This document shows, piece after piece, positions 1 to 6,164 of a DNA stretch of 9,781 bases. A program made the translations under genes and the position numbers. Under the pieces are notes generated by a model. It worked only from the letters and a program-made list of their open reading frames with translations, searched no databases and was not told where the DNA came from. The stretch lies in contig JAEDFR010000088.1 of assembly GCA_016297945.1 (NCBI GenBank), positions 1-9,781 of the forward strand. The letters run 5' to 3'. Every line of letters starts with the position of its first letter. Within the stretch, counting starts at the first letter, position 1. This stretch comes from Lachnospiraceae bacterium. Its GTDB lineage: Bacteria; Bacillota; Clostridia; Lachnospirales; Lachnospiraceae.

Positions 1-1
1 A

Positions 2-718
2 TTTCAGGCCAAAATCAGGTATAGTGAAACAGACAGGAAGGGAAATCTCAGTCTGTTAGGATTATTAAATTATTTTCAGGACAGTTCTATTTTTCATTCG
101 GACAGTCTGGGTGCAGGTGTCGAGGCGTTAAAGGATCAGGGGATGTTTTGGGCGCTGTCGGCCTGGCAAATTGTAGTTAAGCGTTATCCGAAGGTGTGTG
201 AAACGGTTACGGTAGGTACGGCACCTTATGAATTTAAAGGGTTTATGGGCAATCGAAATTTCTGGATGAAAGATGAAAAGGGAGAAATGATTGCATGGGC
301 CAATTCTATTTGGAGTCTGGTGGATATCAAAAGCGGGATGCCAAAAAAATGCCCGCCTGAAATTCAGGAAATATATAAACTTTCCCCCAAACTGGACATG
401 GAATATGCACCGCGAAGGATACAGTTTGAAGGCGAGCCTGTAAGGGAAGAAAAAATAGAAGTGCTCAAGCACCATTTGGATACCAATCTGCATGTCAACA
501 ACGGGCAGTTTGTAAATATTGCCATGGAATTTCTGCCGATGGATTTTTCAGTCGGACAACTCAGGGCGGAATATAAGATGCAGGCGCATCTGGGGATGAT
601 GTTATATCCGGCGGTTTATTGTGGACAGGATAAAATCGGCGTTGCGTTATTAAATGAAGATGATAAAGTCTACTGTAATGTGGAGTTTAAAAAGAAAGAG
701 GACGGAAAAACATGTTAA
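2..718 (+). CDS. Acyl-ACP thioesterase, hot-dog fold (5' end outside window)
   Basis: The enzyme should hydrolyse fatty acyl-acyl carrier protein to free fatty acid in the cytoplasm (FatA/FatB family, PF01643). The frame is open from base 2; the ATG at 143 is internal, because the upstream codons encode the family's N-terminal hot-dog strand and helix (RYSETDRKGNLSLLGLLNYF). About 238 residues are visible, and bacterial members are about 240-250 long, so only a few residues should be missing. The catalytic loop LDTNLHVNN is at 479-505, with Asn (485-487) and His (491-493) kept. The later position that is Glu, often Glu-Cys, in plant FatB reads Gln-Ala here (EYKMQA, about 572-589), so the third catalytic residue is uncertain. 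The stop overlaps the next start by 7 bp (ATGTTAA), which suggests translational coupling. Confidence 0.88.
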   Translation, partial: FQAKIRYSETDRKGNLSLLGLLNYFQDSSIFHSDSLGAGVEALKDQGMFWALSAWQIVVKRYPKVCETVTVGTAPYEFKGFMGNRNFWMKDEKGEMIAWANSIWSLVDIKSGMPKKCPPEIQEIYKLSPKLDMEYAPRRIQFEGEPVREEKIEVLKHHLDTNLHVNNGQFVNIAMEFLPMDFSVGQLRAEYKMQAHLGMMLYPAVYCGQDKIGVALLNEDDKVYCNVEFKKKEDGKTC

Positions 719-1572
719 AACTAGGTGAAAAACAAAGATTAAGTATCATTAAGACAGAGCCTTTCGGAGTATATCTGGCAGAATTCATGCCCAAAAAAGG
801 AGATAATCTCTCGGATGTAGAAAAGGTTCTTTTGCCGATTAAGCAGGTTCCGAAGGATTTTGGAATTGGCGATTCACTGGAAGTGTTTTTATATAAGGAT
901 TCCAAGGACCGGTTGATTGCGACCGTTCATGAACCTGCAATGACGCTTGGACAGATTGCCAGGTTAAAAGTGGTTCAGACTTCCAAAATCGGTGCATTTT
1001 TATCATGGGGGCTGGAGAAGGATTTATTTCTGCCTTTTAAAGAACAGACTAAGAGGGTAGAAGCCGGAGATGAAATACCGGTGGCGCTCTATATTGATAA
1101 GAGCAGTCGTCTGGCGGCCACGATGCGGCTCTATCCTTATCTTTCGATTGCAAAAGGTTATCAAAAGGATGATATGGTTACGGGAACCATTTATGAGATT
1201 GCTCCCAATTTTGGTGCTTATGTGGCAGTAGATGACCGGTATCAGGCGATGATACCGCAAAAAGAACTGACCCAAAAGCTTTCTGTGGGAGAACGGATTG
1301 AGGCACGTGTCATTGCGGTGAAAGAAGATGGCAAACTGGATTTAAGCCTTCGTGAGAAATCCTATATGCAGATGACACCGGATGGTGAAAAAATTATGGA
1401 GTTACTCTCTGCTAATAATGGGATATTACCGATTGGAGACAAATCTTCACCGGAGGAAATCAAAGAACTGCTTCCGATGAGTAAAAATGAGTTTAAAAGG
1501 GCGGCAGGTCATCTCTATAAAGAAAGAAAGATTATCATTTCAGACAAAGAGATACGAAAGAGCGAACGATAA
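712..1572 (+). CDS. cvfB: CvfB/YitL-family RNA-binding protein with three S1 domains
   Basis: The protein has 286 residues, close to the roughly 300 of S. aureus CvfB and B. subtilis YitL. Three S1-like OB folds can be seen: residues 1-72 (divergent), 77-140, and 152-215. The last is the most typical, with GTIYEIAPNFGAYVAV and VKEDGKLDLSLRE. Residues 223-282 look like the winged-helix C-terminal domain, with the KNEFKRAAGHLYKERKI pattern. Family members bind RNA; S. aureus CvfB affects virulence gene expression, and the targets here are unknown. The ATG at 712 lies inside the end of the thioesterase gene, with GAGG at 698-701 ten bases upstream. A link to fatty-acid metabolism is suggested only by the overlap. 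No strong terminator follows. Confidence 0.85.
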   Translation: MLKLGEKQRLSIIKTEPFGVYLAEFMPKKGDNLSDVEKVLLPIKQVPKDFGIGDSLEVFLYKDSKDRLIATVHEPAMTLGQIARLKVVQTSKIGAFLSWGLEKDLFLPFKEQTKRVEAGDEIPVALYIDKSSRLAATMRLYPYLSIAKGYQKDDMVTGTIYEIAPNFGAYVAVDDRYQAMIPQKELTQKLSVGERIEARVIAVKEDGKLDLSLREKSYMQMTPDGEKIMELLSANNGILPIGDKSSPEEIKELLPMSKNEFKRAAGHLYKERKIIISDKEIRKSER

Positions 1573-1581
1573 TAAAGACAA

Positions 1582-1704
1582 ATGTTTATAAAAGCACTGG
1601 CAAGAGTGCTGACATAAGCGCTGGCAAAAAATGTTGGAAAACTGTTGGTAAAAATGTCAGGAATATATGAAAAGTGTTCCCTTTTTGGCAGAATTGTTTT
1701 ATAA
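1582..1704 (+). pseudogene. Possible decayed AgrD-like cyclic peptide frame
   Basis: From the ATG at 1582 the frame reads MFIKALARVLT, a TAA stop (1615-1617), then ALAKNVGKLLVKMSG and IYEKCSLFGRIVL before TAA at 1702-1704. An amphipathic Ala/Leu/Lys/Val stretch followed by a short segment with one Cys resembles AgrD-type autoinducer precursors of Clostridia (helix such as TALAKNVxK, then a Cys-containing peptide). The usual acidic P-x-x-L tail is absent in this frame. A +1 shift near 1652 would give CQEYMKSVPFLAEL, which looks more like such a tail. No agrB or sensor kinase is in the window, and there is no good Shine-Dalgarno site. It could be chance coding-like sequence. Confidence 0.2.
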
Positions 1705-1761
1705 TCAATGTATGCAGGATATTGTAAATTGTTTGGTATGGAAATATCCATAATTTTATAA

Positions 1762-1790
1762 TAGACTGTTTGTGAACTAAAACATATAAT
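1762..1790 (+). promoter_or_regulatory. Sigma-A-type promoter for the 76-aa gene and WecG homologue
   Basis: TAGACT (1762-1767, 4 of 6 to TTGACA) and a perfect TATAAT (1785-1790) are separated by 17 bases. Transcription would start near 1797, giving a leader of about 15 nt that contains GAGG (1800-1803), the ribosome binding site for the ATG at 1812. Confidence 0.6.
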
Positions 1791-1811
1791 AAGATAAGCG
1801 AGGTTGAAGAA

Positions 1812-2042
1812 ATGAAAGTTCAGAATATTACAGATGTAGACAAGTTTTTCGAAGTAATTGACAGTTGCAAAGGAAAAGTGGAGTTAGTAACCGGTGAAGG
1901 CGACCGTCTGAATTTAAAATCTAAATTATCCCAGTATGTTTCCATGGCTAATATCTTTTCGGATGGAACAATTGAAGAATTGGAATTACTGGCATATGAA
2001 CCGGAAGATATTCAGAAGTTATTAAGCTTTATGATGAGCTAA
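1812..2042 (+). CDS. Conserved-looking small protein of unknown function (76 aa)
   Basis: The protein is acidic, soluble and has no signal peptide or membrane segment. It starts MKVQNITDVDKFFEVIDSCK, continues with VELVTGEGDRLNLKSKLSQY and ends with a helical PEDIQKLLSFMMS tail. The pattern, an alpha-beta start and a Leu-rich C-terminal helix, suggests a compact folded domain. I recall similar small Clostridia proteins that carry an automatic 'polyA polymerase' label, which this sequence does not support: it is far too short and has no nucleotidyltransferase motif. GAGG at 1800-1803 lies 8 bases before the ATG, and the gene has its own promoter. It lies 57 bp upstream of the WecG-like gene and is probably cotranscribed with it, so a shared function is possible but unproven. 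Confidence 0.8.
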   Translation: MKVQNITDVDKFFEVIDSCKGKVELVTGEGDRLNLKSKLSQYVSMANIFSDGTIEELELLAYEPEDIQKLLSFMMS

Positions 2043-2099
2043 GGCGAATGCATTTAATGGCCACATATAATGTGACGGCTTATTTGAACAGGTGATGTT

Positions 2100-2894
2100 A
2101 TGCGAAAGACAGAAGTCTTGGGGATACCATTGACGGATTATACTATTCGCGAATCGATGAAAAAAGTGGATTCATTTTTTAAGGACGGAAGGGTCAGTAC
2201 CATTGCAGTTATTACAATGAAAGGACTGCTGGTTGCACATGAAAATGAAGCCATTAAAGAGTGGATGACAAAAATCGATTTGGCCGTTCCGGCTGATGTA
2301 GAAATACTACGGGCCGGAGACATTGCTTTTCATAATCGGATCCGGGATGTGGAGAATAATGTCTTTGTTACAGAATTTTTTAAGAGGCTGGCGCGACAGA
2401 AGAAAACAGTATTTTTACTGAGTGATAATTCGGCAAAACTGGCAAAACTGAAAAAAGAAATATTATCCTATGAAGAAGATATCCGGATTATAGGTTCTTT
2501 TTCGTTGGATTCTACGGAAAACGGCGATGATTATATTGTGAATGAAATTAATATGGCATTTGCGGATGTATTGATTTCTAATTTAGAATCGCCGGGACGC
2601 GAAAGCTTCCTTGCAGAAAACCATATGAAGCTCAATGTTGCCGTCTGGATGATGGTTCGGGCTGACGTGGATTTATCGGAAAAGGGAAACGGACTTATAC
2701 GAAAACTGGATAAGCAAATTTTGAAAAAGATATTTTCTGCCAGATTAATCCGTTATCATGTTCAAAGTACAGAACAGGAACGTGCTGAAGAACCCCCTGA
2801 TAGAAATACTATCTCGGAAGAAAGAACGGAAAGCGGCGAAAGTATGACAGAAACTGTCGGTGGAATGGAAAAGACGAAAACAGACTTGAATTGA
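2100..2894 (+). CDS. Divergent WecG/TagA/CpsF-family glycosyltransferase homologue with charged tail
   Basis: The family (PF03808, GT26) transfers N-acetylmannosamine or related sugars to undecaprenyl-linked acceptors in teichoic acid or polysaccharide synthesis. Matches include the start (VLGIPLTDYTIRESMKKV), the strand with Thr39, the PADVEIL segment with Asp66 where the family has PDG and its key Asp, and KKTVFLLSDNSAKLAKLKK (101-119), matching the 'vFLLGG..gvA..aa..L' strand. The usual GSPKQE motif is ESPGRE (163-168), without Gln. The Asn after Thr39 and the conserved GG.yD..G..kRAP stretch are also changed. Residues 223-264 form a polar, Glu/Thr-rich, probably disordered tail not usual in the family. 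AGGTGA (2090-2095) lies close to the ATG. The fold is likely right; catalytic activity is doubtful, and a binding or regulatory role is possible. Confidence 0.72.
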   Translation: MRKTEVLGIPLTDYTIRESMKKVDSFFKDGRVSTIAVITMKGLLVAHENEAIKEWMTKIDLAVPADVEILRAGDIAFHNRIRDVENNVFVTEFFKRLARQKKTVFLLSDNSAKLAKLKKEILSYEEDIRIIGSFSLDSTENGDDYIVNEINMAFADVLISNLESPGRESFLAENHMKLNVAVWMMVRADVDLSEKGNGLIRKLDKQILKKIFSARLIRYHVQSTEQERAEEPPDRNTISEERTESGESMTETVGGMEKTKTDLN

Positions 2895-2943
2895 AATAAA
2901 AATTAGTAGTAACAACTATATATAAAATTACAGAATTTTCAGA

Positions 2944-2989
2944 AAAAATTGTGCATGATTCCCAGTCGGATGATTGCACAATTTTTCTA
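2944..2989 (+). terminator. Rho-independent terminator after the WecG-like gene
   Basis: AAAAATTGTGCA (2944-2955) pairs perfectly with TGCACAATTTTT (2975-2986), a 12-bp stem with a 19-nt loop. The 3' arm ends in a T run that continues TTTTTCT. With A-rich sequence on its 5' side the element could also stop transcription from the other strand. It lies 50 bp after the stop codon at 2894. Confidence 0.75.
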
Positions 2990-3147
2990 TGTGCCGGAAA
3001 ATGGGAAAGCTTTGTAAACTTACAAAAAGTCGAAAATCACAAGATATGTAAATTATAAAGCAGTCATATACTAAATATATGGGCTGAAAAATGATTTACA
3101 TAAAATCAGGATATTTTAAATTTAAAAAACAAAAAAGCCAAAAAATT

Positions 3148-3173
3148 CACAAAAAATGCTGGCATTTTTTGTG
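3148..3173. repeat. Perfect 12-bp inverted repeat upstream of the regulator
   Basis: CACAAAAAATGC (3148-3159) and GCATTTTTTGTG (3162-3173) are exact reverse complements separated by TG. An upstream AAAAAAGCCA (3131-3140) can pair with the same 3' arm (TGGC, one bulged A, TTTTTT; 3160-3170), so two hairpins compete. It lies about 50 bp before the predicted transcription start, so an operator or a weak terminator of upstream transcription is more likely than attenuation. Confidence 0.6.
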
Positions 3174-3190
3174 GAAATGTATTAAAATTG

Positions 3191-3218
3191 TTTACATAAT
3201 GATTCGATGTAGTATATG
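3191..3218 (+). promoter_or_regulatory. Probable promoter of the CdaR/PucR-type regulator
   Basis: TTTACA (3191-3196, 5 of 6 to TTGACA) is followed after 16 bases by TATATG (3213-3218, 4 of 6 to TATAAT). Transcription would begin near 3225. GGAG at 3246-3249 sits 8 bases before the ATG at 3258. Confidence 0.45.
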
Positions 3219-3257
3219 GGGAAGTAAGGTTATTGAATTAGAGAGGGAGCATAAACT

Positions 3258-4346
3258 ATGATTTCAAATCAGATATTGCAAAATACAATCGATGGGCTAA
3301 AGGGGATTTCTGGTGTCGATTTTATTGTTTTAGATACAGATGGTAATGAAGTCGCAGAGACGACTAAAGAAGATTTTGATTATGCTTCGGAGGTAGTGGA
3401 ATTTGTAAAATCGCCTGCCGACAGTCAGGAATTTTCAAAATACTTATTTTTTAAAATATATGATGATCAGGCTCCGGAATATGTTCTGGTGGTTGTGGGC
3501 TCTGGTGACAATTCTTATCTGGTTGGTAAGATGGCAGCATTTCAGATGCAGGGATTGATGGTTGCTTATAAAGAGCGGTTTGATAAAGACAACTTTATTA
3601 AAAATCTGCTTTTGGATAATCTCCTGCTGGTGGATATTTACAGTAGATCCCAAAAATTACATATTCCAATGGAAGCAAAAAGGACGGTTATGATTATTGA
3701 ACCGATTGAAGGAAAAGAAAGCGGTTTAAATGAAACTGTCAGAGCTTGTTTTCCTGCTACCGGTAAAGATTTTGTGGCGGCGGTTGATGAAAACAGTGTG
3801 GTTATTGTAAAAGAAATTGCAGGAAATGATTTCAAAGCTGATATTGAAAAGGCGGCTTTGATGATAAAAAATCATCTGGAGAAAGAGGGCATTTCCAGAG
3901 TCCATGTTGCATATGGTAATATTGTGAATGAATTAAAAGAGGTAAGCCGTTCTTACAAAGAAGCCAAGATGGCCATGGATGTCGGAAAGATTTTCTTTGA
4001 GGAGCGCTGTGTGATTGCGTATAGTGAGTTGGGAATTGGGCGTTTGATTTATCAGCTTCCCATCCCGCTTTGTAAAATGTTTATCAATGAGATTTTTGGC
4101 GGACGCAATCCGGACGATTTTGATGAAGAAACGATTACAACTATTCACAAATTTTTTGAAAATAGTCTGAATGTATCGGAAACATCCCGTCAGCTGTTTA
4201 TTCACCGGAATACTTTGGTTTACCGTTTGGATAAGCTTCAAAAGAGCACCGGTCTTGATTTGAGAGTGTTTGAAGATGCTATCACTTTTAAAATTGCATT
4301 GATGGTTGTAAAATACATGAAATATATGGAAAGTTTTAATTATTAA
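3258..4346 (+). CDS. CdaR/PucR-type transcriptional regulator
   Basis: This 362-residue protein has the layout of sugar-diacid/PucR regulators. Residues 1-125 form a sensor-like domain (QILQNTIDGLKGISGVDFIV, then VLDTDGNEVAETT) resembling the diacid-recognition domain. Residues 140-260 look like the degenerate GGDEF-like linker domain (PF17853), with VHVAYGNIVNELKEVSRSYK typical of it. Residues 294-352 are the PucR C-terminal HTH (PF13556), with the hallmark HRNTLVYRL at 316-324. The family mostly activates genes in response to small carboxylates or nucleobases; the ligand here is unknown. The gene is probably transcribed alone. It lies directly upstream of ftsEX, with a possible structured RNA between, so an effect on cell-wall genes can be proposed but is not shown. 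Confidence 0.85.
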   Translation: MISNQILQNTIDGLKGISGVDFIVLDTDGNEVAETTKEDFDYASEVVEFVKSPADSQEFSKYLFFKIYDDQAPEYVLVVVGSGDNSYLVGKMAAFQMQGLMVAYKERFDKDNFIKNLLLDNLLLVDIYSRSQKLHIPMEAKRTVMIIEPIEGKESGLNETVRACFPATGKDFVAAVDENSVVIVKEIAGNDFKADIEKAALMIKNHLEKEGISRVHVAYGNIVNELKEVSRSYKEAKMAMDVGKIFFEERCVIAYSELGIGRLIYQLPIPLCKMFINEIFGGRNPDDFDEETITTIHKFFENSLNVSETSRQLFIHRNTLVYRLDKLQKSTGLDLRVFEDAITFKIALMVVKYMKYMESFNY

Positions 4347-4418
4347 TGATGCCGGGGGCAAAGGGTCATGCTTTTCATGATCGCATAGCACAAAGTGCGT
4401 AGTAATCCGTTGGTATCA
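4347..4418 (+). ncRNA. Possible structured leader RNA upstream of ftsE
   Basis: TGATGCC (4347-4353) can pair with GGTATCA (4412-4418; one G-U), closing a multi-helix element. Inside are GGTCATG (4364-4370) with CATGATC (4376-4382; one G-U, 5-nt loop) and GCAC (4388-4391) with GTGC (4395-4398; 3-nt loop). This is a three-way junction layout. The segment GGCAAA, hairpin, CGCATAGC loosely recalls the c-di-GMP-I riboswitch core (GGCAAA, hairpin, CGCAAAGC), but the rest does not fit. It begins directly after the stop codon of the regulator and lies 153 bp before ftsE. I do not recognise a known class. Confidence 0.35.
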
Positions 4419-4570
4419 ATGAGTCAAAACACCCTTACGTATAGAGTATTAACTTTTTTGGTTGTGTGAAATGGGATTTGTGATAAAAACAACATATTCG
4501 TTAGAAACACAATCGTAAAAAGGTATTTAAAGAAAAGATAGTAAAAACCAAAAGAAAGCAGGTAAACAAA
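4419..4570. other. Rest of the leader before ftsE, no gene
   Basis: AT-rich, becoming purine-rich towards ftsE. There is no convincing promoter; the best candidate is an extended -10-like TG-T-GATAAA at 4479-4487 with a poor -35. A direct repeat TGTGAA (4465-4470) and TGTGAT (4479-4484) has a 14-base period. AGG at 4560-4562 serves as the ftsE ribosome binding site. Confidence 0.4.
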
Positions 4571-5257
4571 ATGATTACATTAGATCATGTGAGTAAGTCC
4601 TATTCGACCGGAGCACCGGCATTAAATGATGTCAGTATCCATATTGAACCGGGTGAATTTGTATTTATTGTCGGAGACAGTGGCTCCGGTAAGTCTACAT
4701 TGATCAAATTATTACTAAGAGAATTGTTGCCAACCTCCGGTACCATTACGGTAAATGGAACCAACGTTGGAAAGCTAAAACATAGACAAATTCCGAAATT
4801 CCGTAGAAAAATCGGAGTTGTTTTCCAGGATTTCCGCCTTTTGATGGATCGAAATGTGTATGAAAATGTTGCATTTGCCCAGAGAGTTGTGCAGGTGCCC
4901 AATAAACAGATCCGGAGAAATGTGCCCTCTATTTTGGCTGTAGTTGGACTTGCAGGAAAATACAAGGCAAGACCGAAACAGTTATCCGGTGGTGAACAGC
5001 AGCGTGTTGCGGTTGCAAGGGCATTGGTGAATGAGCCGCCGATTTTATTGGCAGACGAGCCAACCGGTAACTTAGATCCCAAGAATTCTCAGGAAATTAT
5101 GAAACTTCTGGAAGAAATTAATGAAAAAGGTACAACCGTATTGGTTGTTACACATAATAGAGAAATTGTAAATGCAATGAAAAAAAGGGTCATTACAATG
5201 AGTCAGGGAGTCGTTGTAAGTGATCAGAAAGAAGGCTCTTACATCGATGAGATTTAG
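4571..5257 (+). CDS. ftsE: Cell-division ABC transporter ATPase FtsE
   Basis: FtsE is the cytoplasmic ATPase of the FtsEX complex, which uses ATP to drive FtsX and control extracellular peptidoglycan hydrolases rather than to move a substrate. All ABC motifs are present: Walker A GDSGSGKST (35-43), Q-loop Gln86 in VVFQDFRLL, signature LSGGE (138-142), Walker B ILLADE (158-163) with Glu163, and the H-loop His195. The length of 228 is normal for FtsE. FtsE-typical features include the VFQDFRLL stretch and PTGNLDP. The ATG at 4571 has AGG 8 bases upstream. ftsX starts inside the gene's last codons, and the M23 hydrolase gene follows, which supports FtsE over a LolD-type ATPase. Confidence 0.95.
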   Translation: MITLDHVSKSYSTGAPALNDVSIHIEPGEFVFIVGDSGSGKSTLIKLLLRELLPTSGTITVNGTNVGKLKHRQIPKFRRKIGVVFQDFRLLMDRNVYENVAFAQRVVQVPNKQIRRNVPSILAVVGLAGKYKARPKQLSGGEQQRVAVARALVNEPPILLADEPTGNLDPKNSQEIMKLLEEINEKGTTVLVVTHNREIVNAMKKRVITMSQGVVVSDQKEGSYIDEI

Positions 5258-6143
5258 TACATTAATATATACGATAAAACAAGGTTTTACAAATATCATA
5301 CGTAATAAATGGTATTCCCTGGCATCCATTGCTACCATTAGTGCGTGTTTGTTTTTGTTTGGTATTTTTTATTCTGTTGTAGCCAATTTTCAGTATATTT
5401 TGAAAACTGCGCAAAACGGTGTGGCAGTAACCGTATTCTTTGATGAAGGTATCAGTGAAGAGAGAATTGCACAGATTGGCAATGAAATATCGCAGAGAAG
5501 CGAAGTGGATCATATCAATTATATTTCTGCAGATGAAGCATGGAATAGCTTTAAAGATGAATATTTAGGTGAATATGCGGATGGTTTTACGGAAAATCCG
5601 CTTGCTGATTCTGCCAATTATGAGATTTATATCAAAGATGTATCCATGCAGGCAAATTTGGTTTCCTATTTGGAAGGTGTAGAGGGAATCCGAATGGTAA
5701 ATCAATCTGAGATCACGGCAAACACTCTGGATGGCATCAATCGCCTGGTTGGATATGTTGCAATCGGAATTATTGTCCTGTTGTTGTTTGTTTCTGTCTT
5801 TTTGATCGGAAATACAGTTACCATCGGTATTTCTGTCCGTAAAGAAGAAATCAATATTATGAAATATATTGGGGCGACCGATTTCTTTGTCAGATTTCCA
5901 TTCGTGATAGAGGGTATGATTATCGGATTAATCGGTTCGGTTGTACCATTGGGAGTTGTCTATTTGATTTACAACAATGTAATTGGTTTTGTGCTGAATA
6001 AATTCACTGTATTAAGCTCAATTCTGCAATTCCTTCCAGTACAGGAGGTTTTCCATGTATTATTGCCGATTTCACTTGTAATCGGTGTTGGTATTGGTTT
6101 TGTCGGAAGTTTTATTACGGTAAGAAAACATATTCGGGTTTAG
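5247..6143 (+). CDS. ftsX: Cell-division membrane protein FtsX
   Basis: FtsX is the membrane partner of FtsE and passes its conformational change to an extracellular hydrolase. The chosen ATG gives 298 residues, starting MRFSTLIYTIKQGFTNIIRN as is typical for the family; a GTG at 5220 is in frame but would add nine unsupported residues. The ATG overlaps ftsE by 11 bp, with AGAAAGAAGG (5226-5235) upstream. Four membrane segments are seen at about 24-46, 167-190, 216-242 and 269-292, with a large extracellular loop between the first two (about 50-165), where the hydrolase is expected to bind. The cytoplasmic segment after the second membrane helix (RKEEINIMKYIGAT, 198-211) is the conserved FtsE-contacting region. 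Confidence 0.94.
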   Translation: MRFSTLIYTIKQGFTNIIRNKWYSLASIATISACLFLFGIFYSVVANFQYILKTAQNGVAVTVFFDEGISEERIAQIGNEISQRSEVDHINYISADEAWNSFKDEYLGEYADGFTENPLADSANYEIYIKDVSMQANLVSYLEGVEGIRMVNQSEITANTLDGINRLVGYVAIGIIVLLLFVSVFLIGNTVTIGISVRKEEINIMKYIGATDFFVRFPFVIEGMIIGLIGSVVPLGVVYLIYNNVIGFVLNKFTVLSSILQFLPVQEVFHVLLPISLVIGVGIGFVGSFITVRKHIRV

Positions 6144-6164
6144 TGTTAAGGAGATACAACGGTT

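Larger units (their letters stand above)
1573..1811. other. Intergenic region between cvfB and the 76-aa gene
   Basis: This 239-bp gap contains no intact gene. Near its start, three related arms can pair in two exclusive ways: AGCACT (1593-1598) with AGTGCT (1605-1610), or AGTGCT with AGCGCT (1617-1622, one G-U). GCACTGGCAA (1594-1603) and GCGCTGGCAA (1618-1627) form an imperfect direct repeat with a 24-base period. Neither hairpin is followed by a T tract, so it is not a canonical terminator. The rest is AT-rich and holds three TATAAT hexamers (1700, 1757, 1785); only the last has a convincing -35 partner. Confidence 0.5.
2895..3257. other. AT-rich regulatory gap before the CdaR/PucR-type regulator
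   Basis: No gene is supported in these 363 bp. In order, they hold a CodY-box-like sequence (2934-2948, 13 of 15 to AATTTTCWGAAAATT) that overlaps the terminator stem; the terminator; TTTGTAA-AC-TTACAAA (3011-3026), a short palindrome; further TGTAAA/TTTACA copies at 3047, 3095 and 3191; a 12-bp inverted repeat (3148-3173); and a promoter with its -35 at 3191. The layout suggests a controlled promoter, perhaps autoregulated, but no binding protein can be named from sequence. Confidence 0.5.

Noticed and set aside
1515..1751. Open frame on the minus strand across the cvfB end and gap
   Set aside because: It has no ribosome binding site and no family pattern, and it is partly the antisense of the cvfB 3' end.
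1700..1762. TATAAT hexamers at 1700 and 1757 as promoters
   Set aside because: Neither has a reasonable -35 at 16-18 bases; such hexamers are common in AT-rich gaps.
3933..4391. 152-codon minus-strand open frame
   Set aside because: It mirrors the regulator gene; its composition is rich in His, Asn and Phe without domain logic, and it has no start signals.
4347..4418. Assignment of the ftsE leader as a c-di-GMP-I riboswitch
   Set aside because: There is no GAAA tetraloop or receptor, and the second helix and its 3' part are too short; only a short core resembles the class.
4465..4484. TGTGAA/TGTGAT direct repeat as a WalR or CRP site
   Set aside because: The spacing is 8 instead of 5 for WalR and the fourth base is wrong; CRP sites are inverted, not direct.
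4600..5082. 160-codon minus-strand open frame
   Set aside because: It lies wholly inside ftsE, whose motifs are complete; it is a shadow frame.
5220..5246. GTG at 5220 as the ftsX start
   Set aside because: The ATG at 5247 gives the family-typical N-terminus; the extra nine residues only repeat the overlap with ftsE.
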